Shown here: positions 31,117 to 39,400 of the stretch, one piece after another
Layout of the letters: each line of letters begins with the position of its first letter
How positions within the stretch are numbered: the first letter of the stretch is position 1
Notes under the pieces: generated by a model
What the model was told of the DNA's origin: nothing
The model's database searches: none
Seen by the model: the letters and a program-made list of their open reading frames with translations, nothing else
Source: CAIXZV01 sp963697365
Lineage (GTDB): Bacteria > Chloroflexota > Limnocylindria > Limnocylindrales > CSP1-4
Direction: 5' to 3'
DNA: 64,000 bases
Assembly (NCBI GenBank): GCA_963697365.1
Contig: CAVONT010000013.1
Span: forward strand, 1-64,000
Program-made: the position numbers and the translations under genes

Positions 31117-33906
31117 GCCGGCACCATCACGATCTGGGGCAGTGCGGTCTTCGTGCGCTCGAGGTGCGCGGCGACCTGGGCGGCCGCGGCGCCCGCGTGG
31201 ACGATGGAGTCCGCGATGTCCTTGGCGCCCGACGCGGCACCGGCCACGTAGACGCCGGGGATGCTCGTGGCGCCCGGGTTGACGTCCTCCTCCGGCTCCG
31301 TCGACGTACTGCCACGTCGTCGAGGGCGAGCTCGCCCACGTTGAACAGGCGCTCCGCGTCGCGGTTGGGCTGGACGCCCACCGCGAGCACGACCAGGTCG
31401 TACTCGGCCTTGATGACCGCCCCGCCGTTCTCGATGTCCTCGTAGGTGAGGACGAGGTCGCCGTTGGGCTGCTCGGTGACGGCCGCGACGCGCCCCTTGA
31501 TGTAGGTGGCGCCCATGGCCTTGGCCTGCTCGTAGAACTCGTCGTAGCGCTTGCCCGGGGCCCGGATGTCCATGTAGTGGACGGTGATCTCGGCCACGGG
31601 CAGGGCGCCCATGAGCAGCTGGTTCTGCTTGATGGAGTACATGCAGCAGAACCGCGAGCAGAGCGGGTTGCCCACCTGCTCGTCGCGGGAGCCGGTGCAC
31701 AGGATGTAGGCGATGCGGTCGGGGACCTTGCCGTCGCCGGGCCGCAGGATCGTGTTGAACGGCCGCGTCGGCGCCAGGAGGCGGTCCATCTGCATGCCGG
31801 TGATGACGTTCTTGTACTGGCCGTAGCCGTACTCGGGCTTGAGGTCGGCCGGGAAGAGCTTGAAGCCGGTGGAGACCACGACCGAGCCCACCCGGACCTC
31901 GATCTGCTCGTCGCGGGCGCGGAGGTCGATGCAGCCGTCGACCGGACAGGCGCGCGACGCACTCGTTGCACTCGGAGCAGACGGCACAGTCGATGCAGCG
32001 GCCGGACGCGCGCCGGGCCTCCGCCTCGGTGAGGGGCGCCTCGATCTCGTGGAAGTCGACCGGGTCCGGCTGCAGGTCCATGCCGTCGGGCGTGGGTGCC
32101 GCGAACGCGTAGGCCGTCTGGCGAGCGAGGACCTTGGCCTTGTCGACCACCGGCAGGCGGTCGTCCCAGTCGTCGAACGGCGCGACCGTTGAGCCAGGCG
32201 TCGATCTGGTGCGCGGCCTTGCGGCCCTCGCCCACGGCGCGGGTGATGTCGGTGGGCCCGTTGACCGCGTCGCCGGCGGCGAACACGTGCGACGCGGCGG
32301 TCTGGCAGGTCGCCTTGTCGGCGTCGAGGCGGCCGTTCTTGAGCACGGCCATGCGGCCGCCGAACATGCTCGTGTCGGCGGCTCATGCCGATGGCGGCGA
32401 TGATCACGTCGGCCTCGAGGGTGGCGAACTTGCCGGGCACCGGGATCGCCTGGCGGCGGCCCGAGGCGTCGGCGTCGGCCGAGCTGCATCTCGGCGCAGC
32501 GCAGGCCCGCGACGGAGCCGTCGGCCTTGCCCATGACCTCGACCGGGGCGACCAGGAGCCGGAAGTGCACGCCCTCCTTCTCCGCGTCCACGGACTCGAC
32601 GTGGTGGGCGGGCATCTCGGCGCGCGTCCGGCGGTAGGCGACGGTCACCGACTGCGGCGCCCAGGCGCCGGGCGACGCGGGCGGCGTCCATGGCGACGTT
32701 GCCGCCGCCCACGACGACGACCTTCCTGCCGGCGAGGTCCATCGGCTCGCCGAGGTTGACCTTGCGCAGGAAGTCGGTGGCGCCGAGCACGCCCAGGCGG
32801 TCCTCGCCCGGGACGCCCAGCGCGCTGTCGCGGTGGGTGCCGGTGGCGACGAGGACCGCGTCGAAGCCCTCGTCCTTGAGCGCGGCCGGGATCGTCGACG
32901 CGGCGTGCCGGTCGACGATCTCGACGCCCAGGCCGGTCACGTTCTCGATGTCGCGCTCGACGACGGCGTCGGGCAGGCGGTAGGACGGGATGCCCAGGCG
33001 CAGGAAGCCGCCGGCGACCGGGGCCGCCTCGAGGATCTTGACGGCGTAGCCGAGCTTCGCGAGCTGCCAGGCGGCGGTGAGGCCGGTGGGGCCGGAGCCG
33101 ACGATCGCGACGCGCTTGCCGTTGGGCGCCGGGCGCTCGACGCCGTTGTCGGCGCCCGACGCGTCGTGCGCGTCGGAGGCGAAGCGCTTGATGCGCCGGA
33201 TCGGGCAGGGTGCCCTCGAGCGAGCCGCGGGTGCACTCGCCCTCGCACGGGGCGTAGCAGGCGCGCCCGAGCGTGCCGACGAGCGGCGTCGCCTCGAGGA
33301 CCAGCCGGTAGGCCTCCTCGTCGAGGCCGCTGCGGATCAGGCTCACGTAGCCGTGGGCCTGGATGCCGGCGGGGCACGCGAACGAGCAGGGCGAGCTGCC
33401 CTGCGCGGTCGATGACCGCCTTCTTCGGCACGGCCTGCGGGAAGGTGATGTGGGCCGCGCGGCGGGCGACCAGGTCCGCGTTGAACTGGTCCGGCACGGC
33501 GACCGTGCAGGCGGTCTCGCACTTCTGGCAGCCGGTGCAGGTGTCGATGTCCACGAACCGCGCCTGCGGGTGACCTTCGCCGTGAAGGTCCCGTCGGCCA
33601 GGGTCTGGATCTGGTCCACCTGGCTGTAGGTGTAGCGGCGTGATGTTCGGGTGGTGGATCGTGGACGCCATCTTGGGCGTCGAGATGCAGGAGGCGCAGT
33701 CGAGCGTCGGGAAGACCTTGGACAGCAGGATCATCTTCCCGCCGACGCTGGCCTCCTTCTCGACCAGCAGGACCTTGTAGCCCATGTCGCCGAGCTTGAG
33801 GGCGGACTCCATGCCGCCGATGCCGGCGCCGACGACGAGGACGTCGTAGTCGAGCGCGGCCGGCGCTCGCGGGCGCGTCGGGCAGGGTGGCGCAGCTGTC
33901 GGTCAT
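31113..33906 (-). CDS. HdrA-GltD fusion flavoprotein, many frameshifts
   Basis: About 930 residues once about ten single-base insertions are removed. The HdrA part has MESALKLGDMGYKVLLVEKE, the family motif LDCASCISTPKMAS with HHPNIT, and DTCTGCQKCETACTVAVPDQ. Inserted in it is a GltD/DPYD-like NAD(P)H domain with CSFACPAGIQAHGYVSLIRS and ACYAPCEGECTRGSLEG. It continues with RVAIVGSGPTGLTAAWQLAK and KVVVVGGGNVAMDAARVARR. The protein then returns to HdrA sequence: CIDCAVCSECNECVRACPVD, CTGSRDEQVGNPLCSRFCCM, and a C-terminal GVYVAGAASGAKDIADSIVH. The fusion would let NAD(P)H exchange electrons with the Hdr flavin and clusters. Start ATG 33906 overlaps the MvhD stop. Confidence 0.85.
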
Positions 33907-34368
33907 GCCTCGGGCTCCCGGTGGTCCCGTGCGTTGGCCGGGCCCATGGCGACGAGCGCAGCGGAGAAGGTGTTCATGTGCTTGGTGAAGGGCTCGGCGC
34001 AGACCGAGCAGATCGCGGCGACGCGGACGCGGCTCGCGTCGATCCCGCGCTCCTTGAGCGCCTTCTGGGCCGTCTGGACGACCGTGTTCGAGCGCTTCGC
34101 GCAGTCGTGGAGGTAGGAGCACTCCTCGCCGTCGGTGGCGATGAACACGCCGTCGAACCCGGACTCGAACGCGTGGAGGATCCAGGACGGCCGGATGCCG
34201 CTCGTGCACGGCAGCCCGATGACGTTGACGCCGGGCGAGTAGTGGAAGTGGGCGCGACCCGGCGAGGTCGATGCCGGGGTCGGAGATGGTGTTCGTCGAG
34301 AACACGAGGATCCGGGGGACGAAGGTGCCGGCGGTGCCCGCGGGCTCGGTCGCGACGGGTGCGGTCAT
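33903..34368 (-). CDS. MvhD-like hydrogenase/Hdr iron-sulfur subunit (one frameshift)
   Basis: About 154 residues. The start ATG 34368 follows AGGAG. FVPRILVFSTNTISDPGIDL is the family N-terminus; after an indel near 34,255 it continues SPGVNVIGLPCTSGIRPSW, ILHAFESGFDGVFIATDGEE, CSYLHDCAKRSN, and closes with VAAICSVCAEPFTKHMNTFS. The conserved cysteines bind a [2Fe-2S] cluster in MvhD, which links HdrA to its electron donor. The stop overlaps the start of the HdrA-GltD gene by four bases. Confidence 0.85.
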
Positions 34369-34453
34369 CGGTGTGCTCCTGGAGGTGGAGGGGGCCGTCG
34401 CGACGCTCCCCGAGGAGGACGCCGCGACGGCGCGTGGAGATGGATGCGCGGGA

Positions 34454-34714
34454 CTACTTGCGCCTGACCACGAAGACGCGGTCGTAGCCGTCGGCCTCGA
34501 GCACGCCCAGGAAGTCGTGGCCGACCTTGGCGGACCAGGCGCTGATGTCGTTCTTGGTGGCCGGGTCGGTCGACCAGATCTCGATCGTGGAGCCGACCGG
34601 GACGCCGGCCATGCCCTTCTTGGCCTCGAGGAGCGGGCCGGGGCAGGCGGTGCCGCGGGCGTCGACGACGGTGGCGTCGGTGATGGCCTCGAGCTCTGCG
34701 ACGGTTGCGGTCAT
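34454..34714 (-). CDS. tusA: TusA-family sulfur carrier protein
   Basis: 86 residues. VVDARGTACPGPLLEAKKGM carries the persulfide-bearing Cys24 in the CPGP motif, followed by GSTIEIWSTDPATKNDISAW and GHDFLGVLEADGYDRVFVVR. TusA proteins accept sulfane sulfur on this cysteine and hand it to DsrE-type partners. Two DsrE-like genes lie immediately upstream, as in sulfur-oxidising rhd-tusA-dsrE-hdr loci. The ribosome site is AGGAGGAG, in a leader almost identical to that of the mvhD-like gene. Confidence 0.93.
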   Translation of the reverse strand: MTATVAELEAITDATVVDARGTACPGPLLEAKKGMAGVPVGSTIEIWSTDPATKNDISAWSAKVGHDFLGVLEADGYDRVFVVRRK

Positions 34715-34727
34715 GGGTGTGCTCCTC

Positions 34728-35095
34728 CTAGTAGGTCAGGACGTTGGTGGCTGAGGTGATCTCGGCGACGAACCGGCCGGCGGCGACGATCTCGGCGCCG
34801 TCGACGAGCTGGTCGGCGCGCGATGCCCCGGCTCTTGAGGCAGGGACTGCAGACGAGGAACGAGGCGCCCAGCTCGCGGACGTCGGCGCAGGAGCTTGGC
34901 CAGCGGCGGGAAGCCCGGGCGCGCTCACGGTCTCGGCGACGCCCGCGCGCATGAGCCTCGACGGCGTCTGCCTGGAAGCCCATGACGACCGCGACATCGG
35001 AGGCCAGCGCGGCGCCCGCCATCACGAACGGGATGGTGAGCGAGTTCCGGGTGGTCGGTCCCGTGGGTGACCATGAAGACGAGCTTCTCACTCAC
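34728..35095 (-). CDS. DsrE/DsrF-like sulfur-transfer protein (frameshifts)
   Basis: About 121 residues from GTG 35095 (SEKLVFMVTHGTD). Two to four insertions interrupt IPFVMAGAALASDVAVVMGF, QADAVRLMRAGVAETVSAPG and LADVRELGASFLVCSPCLKS. It ends with EIVAAGRFVAEITSATNVLT. The CSPC pair near residue 80 is where DsrE-type proteins carry a persulfide. It probably exchanges sulfur with the TusA encoded 14 nt downstream. Confidence 0.82.
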
Positions 35096-35108
35096 GTCGA
35101 CAGCGCTC

Positions 35109-35523
35109 CTAGATGAAGACGATCTGGCCGTCTTCGGCAGCCATCAGGAAGGTGGCGATGCCGCCCTCGGATGCGTCGACGATCGGATCGAGCGCGGTGA
35201 CGTCAGGATCCCCAGCACGTCCAGCGAGCCGGAGCAGGCGAGGATCGGACATGTCGCCCAGCTCCTTGGCCATGCGGAACGTCTCCAGCCACGGGATGGA
35301 CTTGGTCCCGTGGACCGGGCGGCTGGTGCCGTCCGCGGTGGAGTCCCAGGCGAGGCCGTGGCTCTCCTCGATGCGCTCGGTGCGGAACGCGTCGAGCGCC
35401 CAGTACTGGAGCAGGATGTTCACGCGGCGATCCCATCGCGGCGGCGCCGGCCGCCAGCGTCGCGGCGGCGTGAAGCTTGTCCGCCGTACCGGAGAACAGG
35501 ACCAGGTTGAGGATGTCGCTCAT
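35109..35523 (-). CDS. DsrE-like protein (frameshifts)
   Basis: About 136 residues: MSDILNLVLFSGTADKLHAA, AATLAAGAAAMGSPVNILLQ, YWALDAFRTERIEES, SIPWLETFRMAKELGDMS, ILACSGSLDVLGI and DASEGGIATFLMAAEDGQIV. It resembles the DsrE/DsrF/DrsH-like family that pairs with TusA, with a single conserved-looking cysteine (ACSGS). Indels near 35,430 and 35,215. ATG 35523 overlaps the arsR stop (ATGA), so its synthesis is coupled to the regulator. Confidence 0.78.
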
Positions 35524-35921
35524 CGAGGGGTCACCTGTGTGGCGCCGGTCATGCCCGGCATCGGGGTGTTGAGGCCGGGTGTCTCGCGGTCGCCGACGGC
35601 CGCGGCCAGGCTGCCCATGGCAGAGAGCCGGCGCACGATCACGTCCCGCATCAGGGCGCACGCCGCGAGGATCTCGGGGTCTGCGAGCCGGTAGCGGATC
35701 GCACGACCCTCCCTTGTGGCGTCGACGAGACCCGCCGCCCGCATCGCGGCCAGGTTCTGGGACACGGCGGCCTGCGGAAGGTCCAGCGCGGCGCACAGCT
35801 CACGGACCTCCATCGGCCGGACGCCCAGCAGGTGGACGATCCGGAGCCGGTGCCGTCCTGCGAGCGCACGGATCAGCTCGATCTGGATGCGGTCGATCTC
35901 GGCGGTCGCGTCGTCATACAT
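35520..35921 (-). CDS. ArsR-family transcriptional regulator, first gene of the Hdr operon
   Basis: 133 residues from ATG 35921. Winged helix: IDRIQIELIRALAGRHRLRI, VHLLGVRPMEVRELCAALDL, PQAAVSQNLAAMRAAGLVDA and TREGRAIRYRLADPEILAAC. There is no classical ELCVCDL metal site, but Cys42 (RELCAALDL) and Cys92 (LAACALM) could form a thiol or persulfide sensor like SqrR/BigR; this is inference. The gene sits right behind a palindromic AT-rich operator, so autoregulation of the whole operon is likely. Confidence 0.9.
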   Translation of the reverse strand: MYDDATAEIDRIQIELIRALAGRHRLRIVHLLGVRPMEVRELCAALDLPQAAVSQNLAAMRAAGLVDATREGRAIRYRLADPEILAACALMRDVIVRRLSAMGSLAAAVGDRETPGLNTPMPGMTGATQVTPR

Positions 35922-35933
35922 GATGTGACTATG

Positions 35934-35952
35934 TATATGCTCTTGGCATATA
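35934..35952 (-). promoter_or_regulatory. ArsR operator palindrome
   Basis: TATATGC-TCTTG-GCATATA, 7-bp perfect arms, in the only AT-rich stretch of the region and 12 nt before the arsR start. Form and position fit an ArsR-type operator overlapping the promoter. The short distance implies a very short or absent 5' leader. Confidence 0.7.
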
Positions 35953-36092
35953 TAAGGCACGAGACGGTTGTCACGAGAATCGGGTGCCGTTCGGGATGGG
36001 CCGGGGCAGGCCCTTCGACCCGCGCCACGGTGCGGCGCTCGGAGGCCGCGCATGGCTGGGGAGCAGCACGCGCTGCCCACTGACCACGCGCT

Positions 36093-36150
36093 GCCCACTG
36101 GGTGGGCCAACGGTCGGGTGCCCTGCGATTCCTGCCCAGCCACTGGGCAG
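36093..36150. repeat. small palindromes left of the IS element
   Basis: GCCCAC-TGG-GTGGGC (36093-36107) and CTGCCCA-GCCAC-TGGGCAG (36132-36150), after a direct duplication of CACGCGCTGCCCACTG-like sequence (about 36,068-36,100). A related palindrome lies right of the IS. Confidence 0.6.
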
Positions 36151-36205
36151 AACTGCGGGTCTCGGGCCCGTGGACTTGCCCAGTTCCGTGGACACCCGGT
36201 CGGTG

Positions 36206-37101
36206 TCACACGGCCGCGTCGGCCGGTATCGAACGATAGCGCTCCTCGAAGACGGCCGGGCGAGGTAGCCGAGGGCGCTGTGGCGCCGGACGCGGTTGTA
36301 GAAGACCTCGATGTACTCGAACACCGTCGGCCCGGGCCTCGGCTGGGTCGCGCCAGTCGGTGCGGTCGAGGAGCTCGGTCTCGAGCGTCGCGAAGAAGCT
36401 CTCGGCCATCGCGTTGTCGTAGCAGTCGCCCCGGTGCCCATCGAGGCGGCGATCCCGGCCTCCGCGGAGGCGCTGCCCGAAGGCGAGGCTGGTGTACTGG
36501 GATGCCGTGGTCGGAGTGGTGGACGAGGCCCGCGGCCGGGCGCCGCCGGGCGAGGGCCATGTCGAGCGCCCCGGTGACGAGCTCGGTCCGCAGGTGGGCG
36601 GCCATCGACCAGCCGACGACCCGGCGGCTCCAGGCGTCGAGGACGACGGCGAGGTAGCAGGAAGCCCGCCCAGGTGGGCAGGTACGTGATGTCGGCGACC
36701 CAGAGCCGGTCGGGCCCGGGGGCCGTGAAGTCGCGGTCGACGAGGTCGGGTGCGGGGGCCGCCGTCCGGGTCGCGCGACGGTGGTGGTGACGAACCGCCG
36801 GCGGCGGACGCCCGCGAGCCCGCTGCTCGCGCATCAGCCGGGCGACCCGCTTGCGGCCGACGTGCGGTGGCCGGCCTCGGCCAGCTCGGCGTGGACCCGG
36901 GGCGCGCCGTAGGTGCCCCGGCTCCCCGTGGATGCGCCTCGCGATCAGCACGGTCAGCTCGGCGGTCGCCGGCGCGCGTGCGCGGACGGCCCGCGCTCGC
37001 GCCAGGCGCAGAAGCCGCTCGGGGAGACACCGAGCACGCGGCACATGGTCGCGCACCGGGAAGTCGGCCTTCTCCTGCTCGACGAACCGGAACACCGTCA
37101 C
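36206..37101 (-). CDS. IS3-family transposase OrfB (frameshifts)
   Basis: About 297 residues from GTG 37101, which overlaps the orfA stop (GTGA). DDE integrase core: RLWVADITYLPTWAGFL (first Asp), GLVHHSDHGSQYTSLAF (second Asp), CYDNAMAESFFATLETELLD (Glu), and EYIEVFYNRVRRHSALGYL before the end VFEERYRSIPADAAV. Five or so indels split the frame, so activity cannot be judged. Confidence 0.88.
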
Positions 37102-37439
37102 CGGGTCCGCTCGGTCTCCGGGCGAAGAAGGCCGCGGCTTTTCGCAGGATCTCCCGCTCGGTCTCGAGGACCTGGACCCGGCGCCGCAGCTCGAGCAGCT
37201 CGGCCCGCTCGTCGGCGGTCAGCGCGCTGCCGGCGAGCCGTGCGGCCCGGCGGCCCCGGCGGGGGCGTCCGCCCGCATGTGCGCGGCCGGGGCGGATGGT
37301 CGACCCGCGCCCAGCTGCGGAGCGTCCGCGACGCGATGCCGAGGTCGGCGGCGACCCGGTGGAACGACAGGCCGGACTCGAGCCAGAGCCGGACGGCGCC
37401 GGCCCGGAACTCCGCGCTGTACTGCGACGTTCTTCCCAC
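37098..37439 (-). CDS. IS3-family transposase OrfA (frameshift)
   Basis: From GTG 37439: GRTSQYSAEFRAGAVRLWLE, SGLSFHRVAADLGIASRTLR, a helix-turn-helix that binds the IS ends. After an indel it ends in the leucine zipper-like ELLELRRRVQVLETEREILR plus KAAAFFARETERTR. Confidence 0.85.
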   Translation of the reverse strand: MGRTSQYSAEFRAGAVRLWLESGLSFHRVAADLGIASRTLRSWARVDHPPRPRTCGRTPPPGPPGRTARRQRADRRRAGRAARAAAPGPGPRDRAGDPAKSRGLLRPETERTR

Positions 37440-37549
37440 CGGACTCCTTCCAGCGGCGTCTGCCGCGATGGTAGGTGTCCACGAAAGCGGGCCCGGGAAG
37501 CGTGGAATGGCCCCCATGGTGGACAGAAACGACTGCGCGCGCGCTGGGT

Positions 37550-37566
37550 TGCCCACCAGGTGGGCA
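37550..37566. repeat. palindrome right of the IS element
   Basis: TGCCCACC-A-GGTGGGCA, 8-bp perfect arms, of the same GCCCA type as those on the other side of the IS. Confidence 0.55.
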
Positions 37567-37633
37567 GCCGGGCGATGGGGCCAGAGCGCTAGCGCGTGAC
37601 GCGGAGCGCCGGGGCGTGGCCGGAGCTGCGGCG

Positions 37634-38254
37634 CTACGCGGGCAGCCTGCGGGCGACCAGGATGGCGTCGACCGGCACGCGCTCCCCTATCGGCGCCTTG
37701 CCACGTCGGACGGTGTCCTGGCGGGCAACGTGGAACCCGTTGGGCAGCCCGGCGGCAATCTCGGACGAGGTGAAGAGGACGTCGGGATCCTGCGGACCGC
37801 CAGCACCTTCGGTGAGGTTCGTCCGATCGTGGCCCACAACCAGCAGCGTGCCACCCGGCGCCACGGCCGCGGCGGCAGCCGCATACACGCGCGCCCGTTC
37901 GGTCGTGGGCAGGTGGATGAACATGAGCAGGACGAGGTCGAAGGCACCGCGAGGCGGCGTCCACCCCAGCAGGTCGGCCTGCACCCAGTCCACCGTGAGG
38001 CCGCGGTCCGCCGCTTGCGCCGCCGCACGAGCCAGCCCCACGGCGGAGAAGTCCACGCCGGTCGCGCGCCAGCCGGCCGATGCCAGCCAGGCGGCATTGC
38101 GGCCGTCCCCGCAGCCAAGATCGAGAGCCGCGCCCGGCGCGAGACCTGCGGCCACCTCGATGAGCGTCGGGTCCGGCGCGTGGTCCTCGACGGGGTCACG
38201 CGCGGCATGCCGTTCGTCCCAGAGTTCCTGGCGGGTGCGCGGCGTCTCGGTCAC
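37634..38254 (-). CDS. class I SAM-dependent methyltransferase
   Basis: 206 residues. SAM-binding motif I is AALDLGCGDGRNAAWLASAG (about 42-61) and motif II GWRATGVDFSAVGLARA; FDLVLLMFIHLPTTERARVY is the post-motif strand. It resembles TehB/thiopurine-type small-molecule methyltransferases. ATG 38254 overlaps the stop of the ECF sigma factor (ATGA), so the two are co-translated. Confidence 0.88.
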   Translation of the reverse strand: MTETPRTRQELWDERHAARDPVEDHAPDPTLIEVAAGLAPGAALDLGCGDGRNAAWLASAGWRATGVDFSAVGLARAAAQAADRGLTVDWVQADLLGWTPPRGAFDLVLLMFIHLPTTERARVYAAAAAAVAPGGTLLVVGHDRTNLTEGAGGPQDPDVLFTSSEIAAGLPNGFHVARQDTVRRGKAPIGERVPVDAILVARRLPA

Positions 38255-39081
38255 GACCGCTCGCCGTGGCGGTGACCGGGCTCGGCCACCAGCCGCTCGA
38301 TGATGCGTGTCGCCATCGCCGCCTCCACCACCGTATCGGGATCCCGCAGGCCACCCAGGGATGCGCGCACCCCGACGAGACTCGCGTACAGGGGAGGACA
38401 GGTGGGGCAGCCGGCGAGATGCTCCTCGACTGCCGCCCGGTCGTCCGTACCCAGCTCGTCGTCAAGGTACGCCGAGACGTGGCGGCGTGCCCGCCAGCAG
38501 CGCAGCGGCTGGGCGAGGCTGGCCTGGCGACGCCCGTCGTCCTCGGCAAGGGCGCTCACCAGCTGCATCCGGCCGCGGCGGAGGCGCTGTTTGGCGGCCG
38601 GGAGCCCGATGCCCATCGAGCGGGCAATGTCGGCAGCGGTCCAGTCCAGGACGTCGTGCAGGATGACCGGCACGCGGTAGATGACGGGCAGGCGGGCAAG
38701 CGCATCCTCGAGGTCCTCGCGCAGCTCCGCACGCTCGAGCACGAGCTCGGGGGCGACGCTGTAGTGGTCGTCCTTCCAGTCACGCTCGACGGCGTCGATG
38801 TCCACCTCGTCGCGGTGGACCCGGGAGCGGTCGATGACGCGGTTGACGAGACTGCGCCGCAACCAGGCGTCGAGGGCGCGCGTGTCGCGCAGCTGGTCGC
38901 GTCGTCGCCAGGCGCCGATGATGGTCTCCTGGGCGATGTCCTCCGCGGCGTCGGCGTCACGGACCAGCCGTGTGGCGAGGCGGACGAGACGCGGCAGCGC
39001 GGCGACGAGGGCGTCGGCGAAGGCGTCCGCGGACGCGCCCCGGACCAGGTCCGGGGCGTCGTCCACGAGGGCGTCGGTCAC
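38251..39081 (-). CDS. ECF sigma factor with fused zinc-finger domain
   Basis: 276 residues from GTG 39081. Region 2 is LPRLVRLATRLVRDADAAED with IAQETIIGAW. Region 4 has LARLPVIYRVPVILHDVLDW and TAADIARSMGIGLPAAKQRL. The C-terminal 75 residues hold an anti-sigma-like zinc finger: CWRARRHVSAYLDDELG, then VEEHLAGCPTCPPLY (H...C..C). Sigma and zinc-binding inhibitor or sensor in one chain suggests a redox- or zinc-responsive, self-contained regulator. It starts 8 nt after the YgaP-like gene. Confidence 0.9.
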   Translation of the reverse strand: MTDALVDDAPDLVRGASADAFADALVAALPRLVRLATRLVRDADAAEDIAQETIIGAWRRRDQLRDTRALDAWLRRSLVNRVIDRSRVHRDEVDIDAVERDWKDDHYSVAPELVLERAELREDLEDALARLPVIYRVPVILHDVLDWTAADIARSMGIGLPAAKQRLRRGRMQLVSALAEDDGRRQASLAQPLRCWRARRHVSAYLDDELGTDDRAAVEEHLAGCPTCPPLYASLVGVRASLGGLRDPDTVVEAAMATRIIERLVAEPGHRHGERS

Positions 39082-39088
39082 GGGCGGC

Positions 39089-39304
39089 TCACGCGTTCTC
39101 GGACGAGTTGGTGCGGACGCGCAGCAGCGCGTACAGCGGGCAGAACCCGGTCGCACCGGTCACCAGCAGGATGCCCGCGACGACCCAGGCCACGATGGCG
39201 ATCGGACCGCCAAGGATCCCGGCAAGGTTGAGACCGACCAGCGCGATGCCCGCGATGATGCGGATGACGCGGTCGATGGTGGATTCGTTGGTCGGGAAGC
39301 GCAT
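39089..39304 (-). CDS. YgaP-like (DUF2892) membrane protein
   Basis: 71 residues: MRFPTNESTIDRVIRIIAGI then two helices (ALVGLNLAGILGGPIAIVAW; ILLVTGATGFCPLYALLRV). NESTIDR, with ..G.CPLY.L, is the DUF2892 signature; the same domain anchors the YgaP rhodanese. It is the first gene of a three-gene unit with the ECF sigma factor and methyltransferase. Confidence 0.88.
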   Translation of the reverse strand: MRFPTNESTIDRVIRIIAGIALVGLNLAGILGGPIAIVAWVVAGILLVTGATGFCPLYALLRVRTNSSENA

Positions 39305-39400
39305 CGGTTGGTCCTCCGGTTGCTGCTACGTCCGCCGGGACGCCGGCGGTTCTGCATGGAGGACGAGAGGAGGCGGAGAATGGATACAAGAGCTGCTGGG

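Larger units (their letters stand above)
36184..37486 (-). mobile_element. IS3-family insertion sequence (~1.3 kb)
   Basis: Bounded by imperfect 13-bp inverted repeats, TTCCGTGGACACC at 36184-36196 and GGTGTCCACGAAA at 37474-37486 (12 of 13 match). It contains orfA and orfB in the usual overlapping -1 arrangement. I could not identify a convincing target-site duplication. Confidence 0.85.

Noticed and set aside
36184..37486. Target-site duplication of the IS
   Set aside because: Bases flanking the two inverted repeats do not match convincingly.
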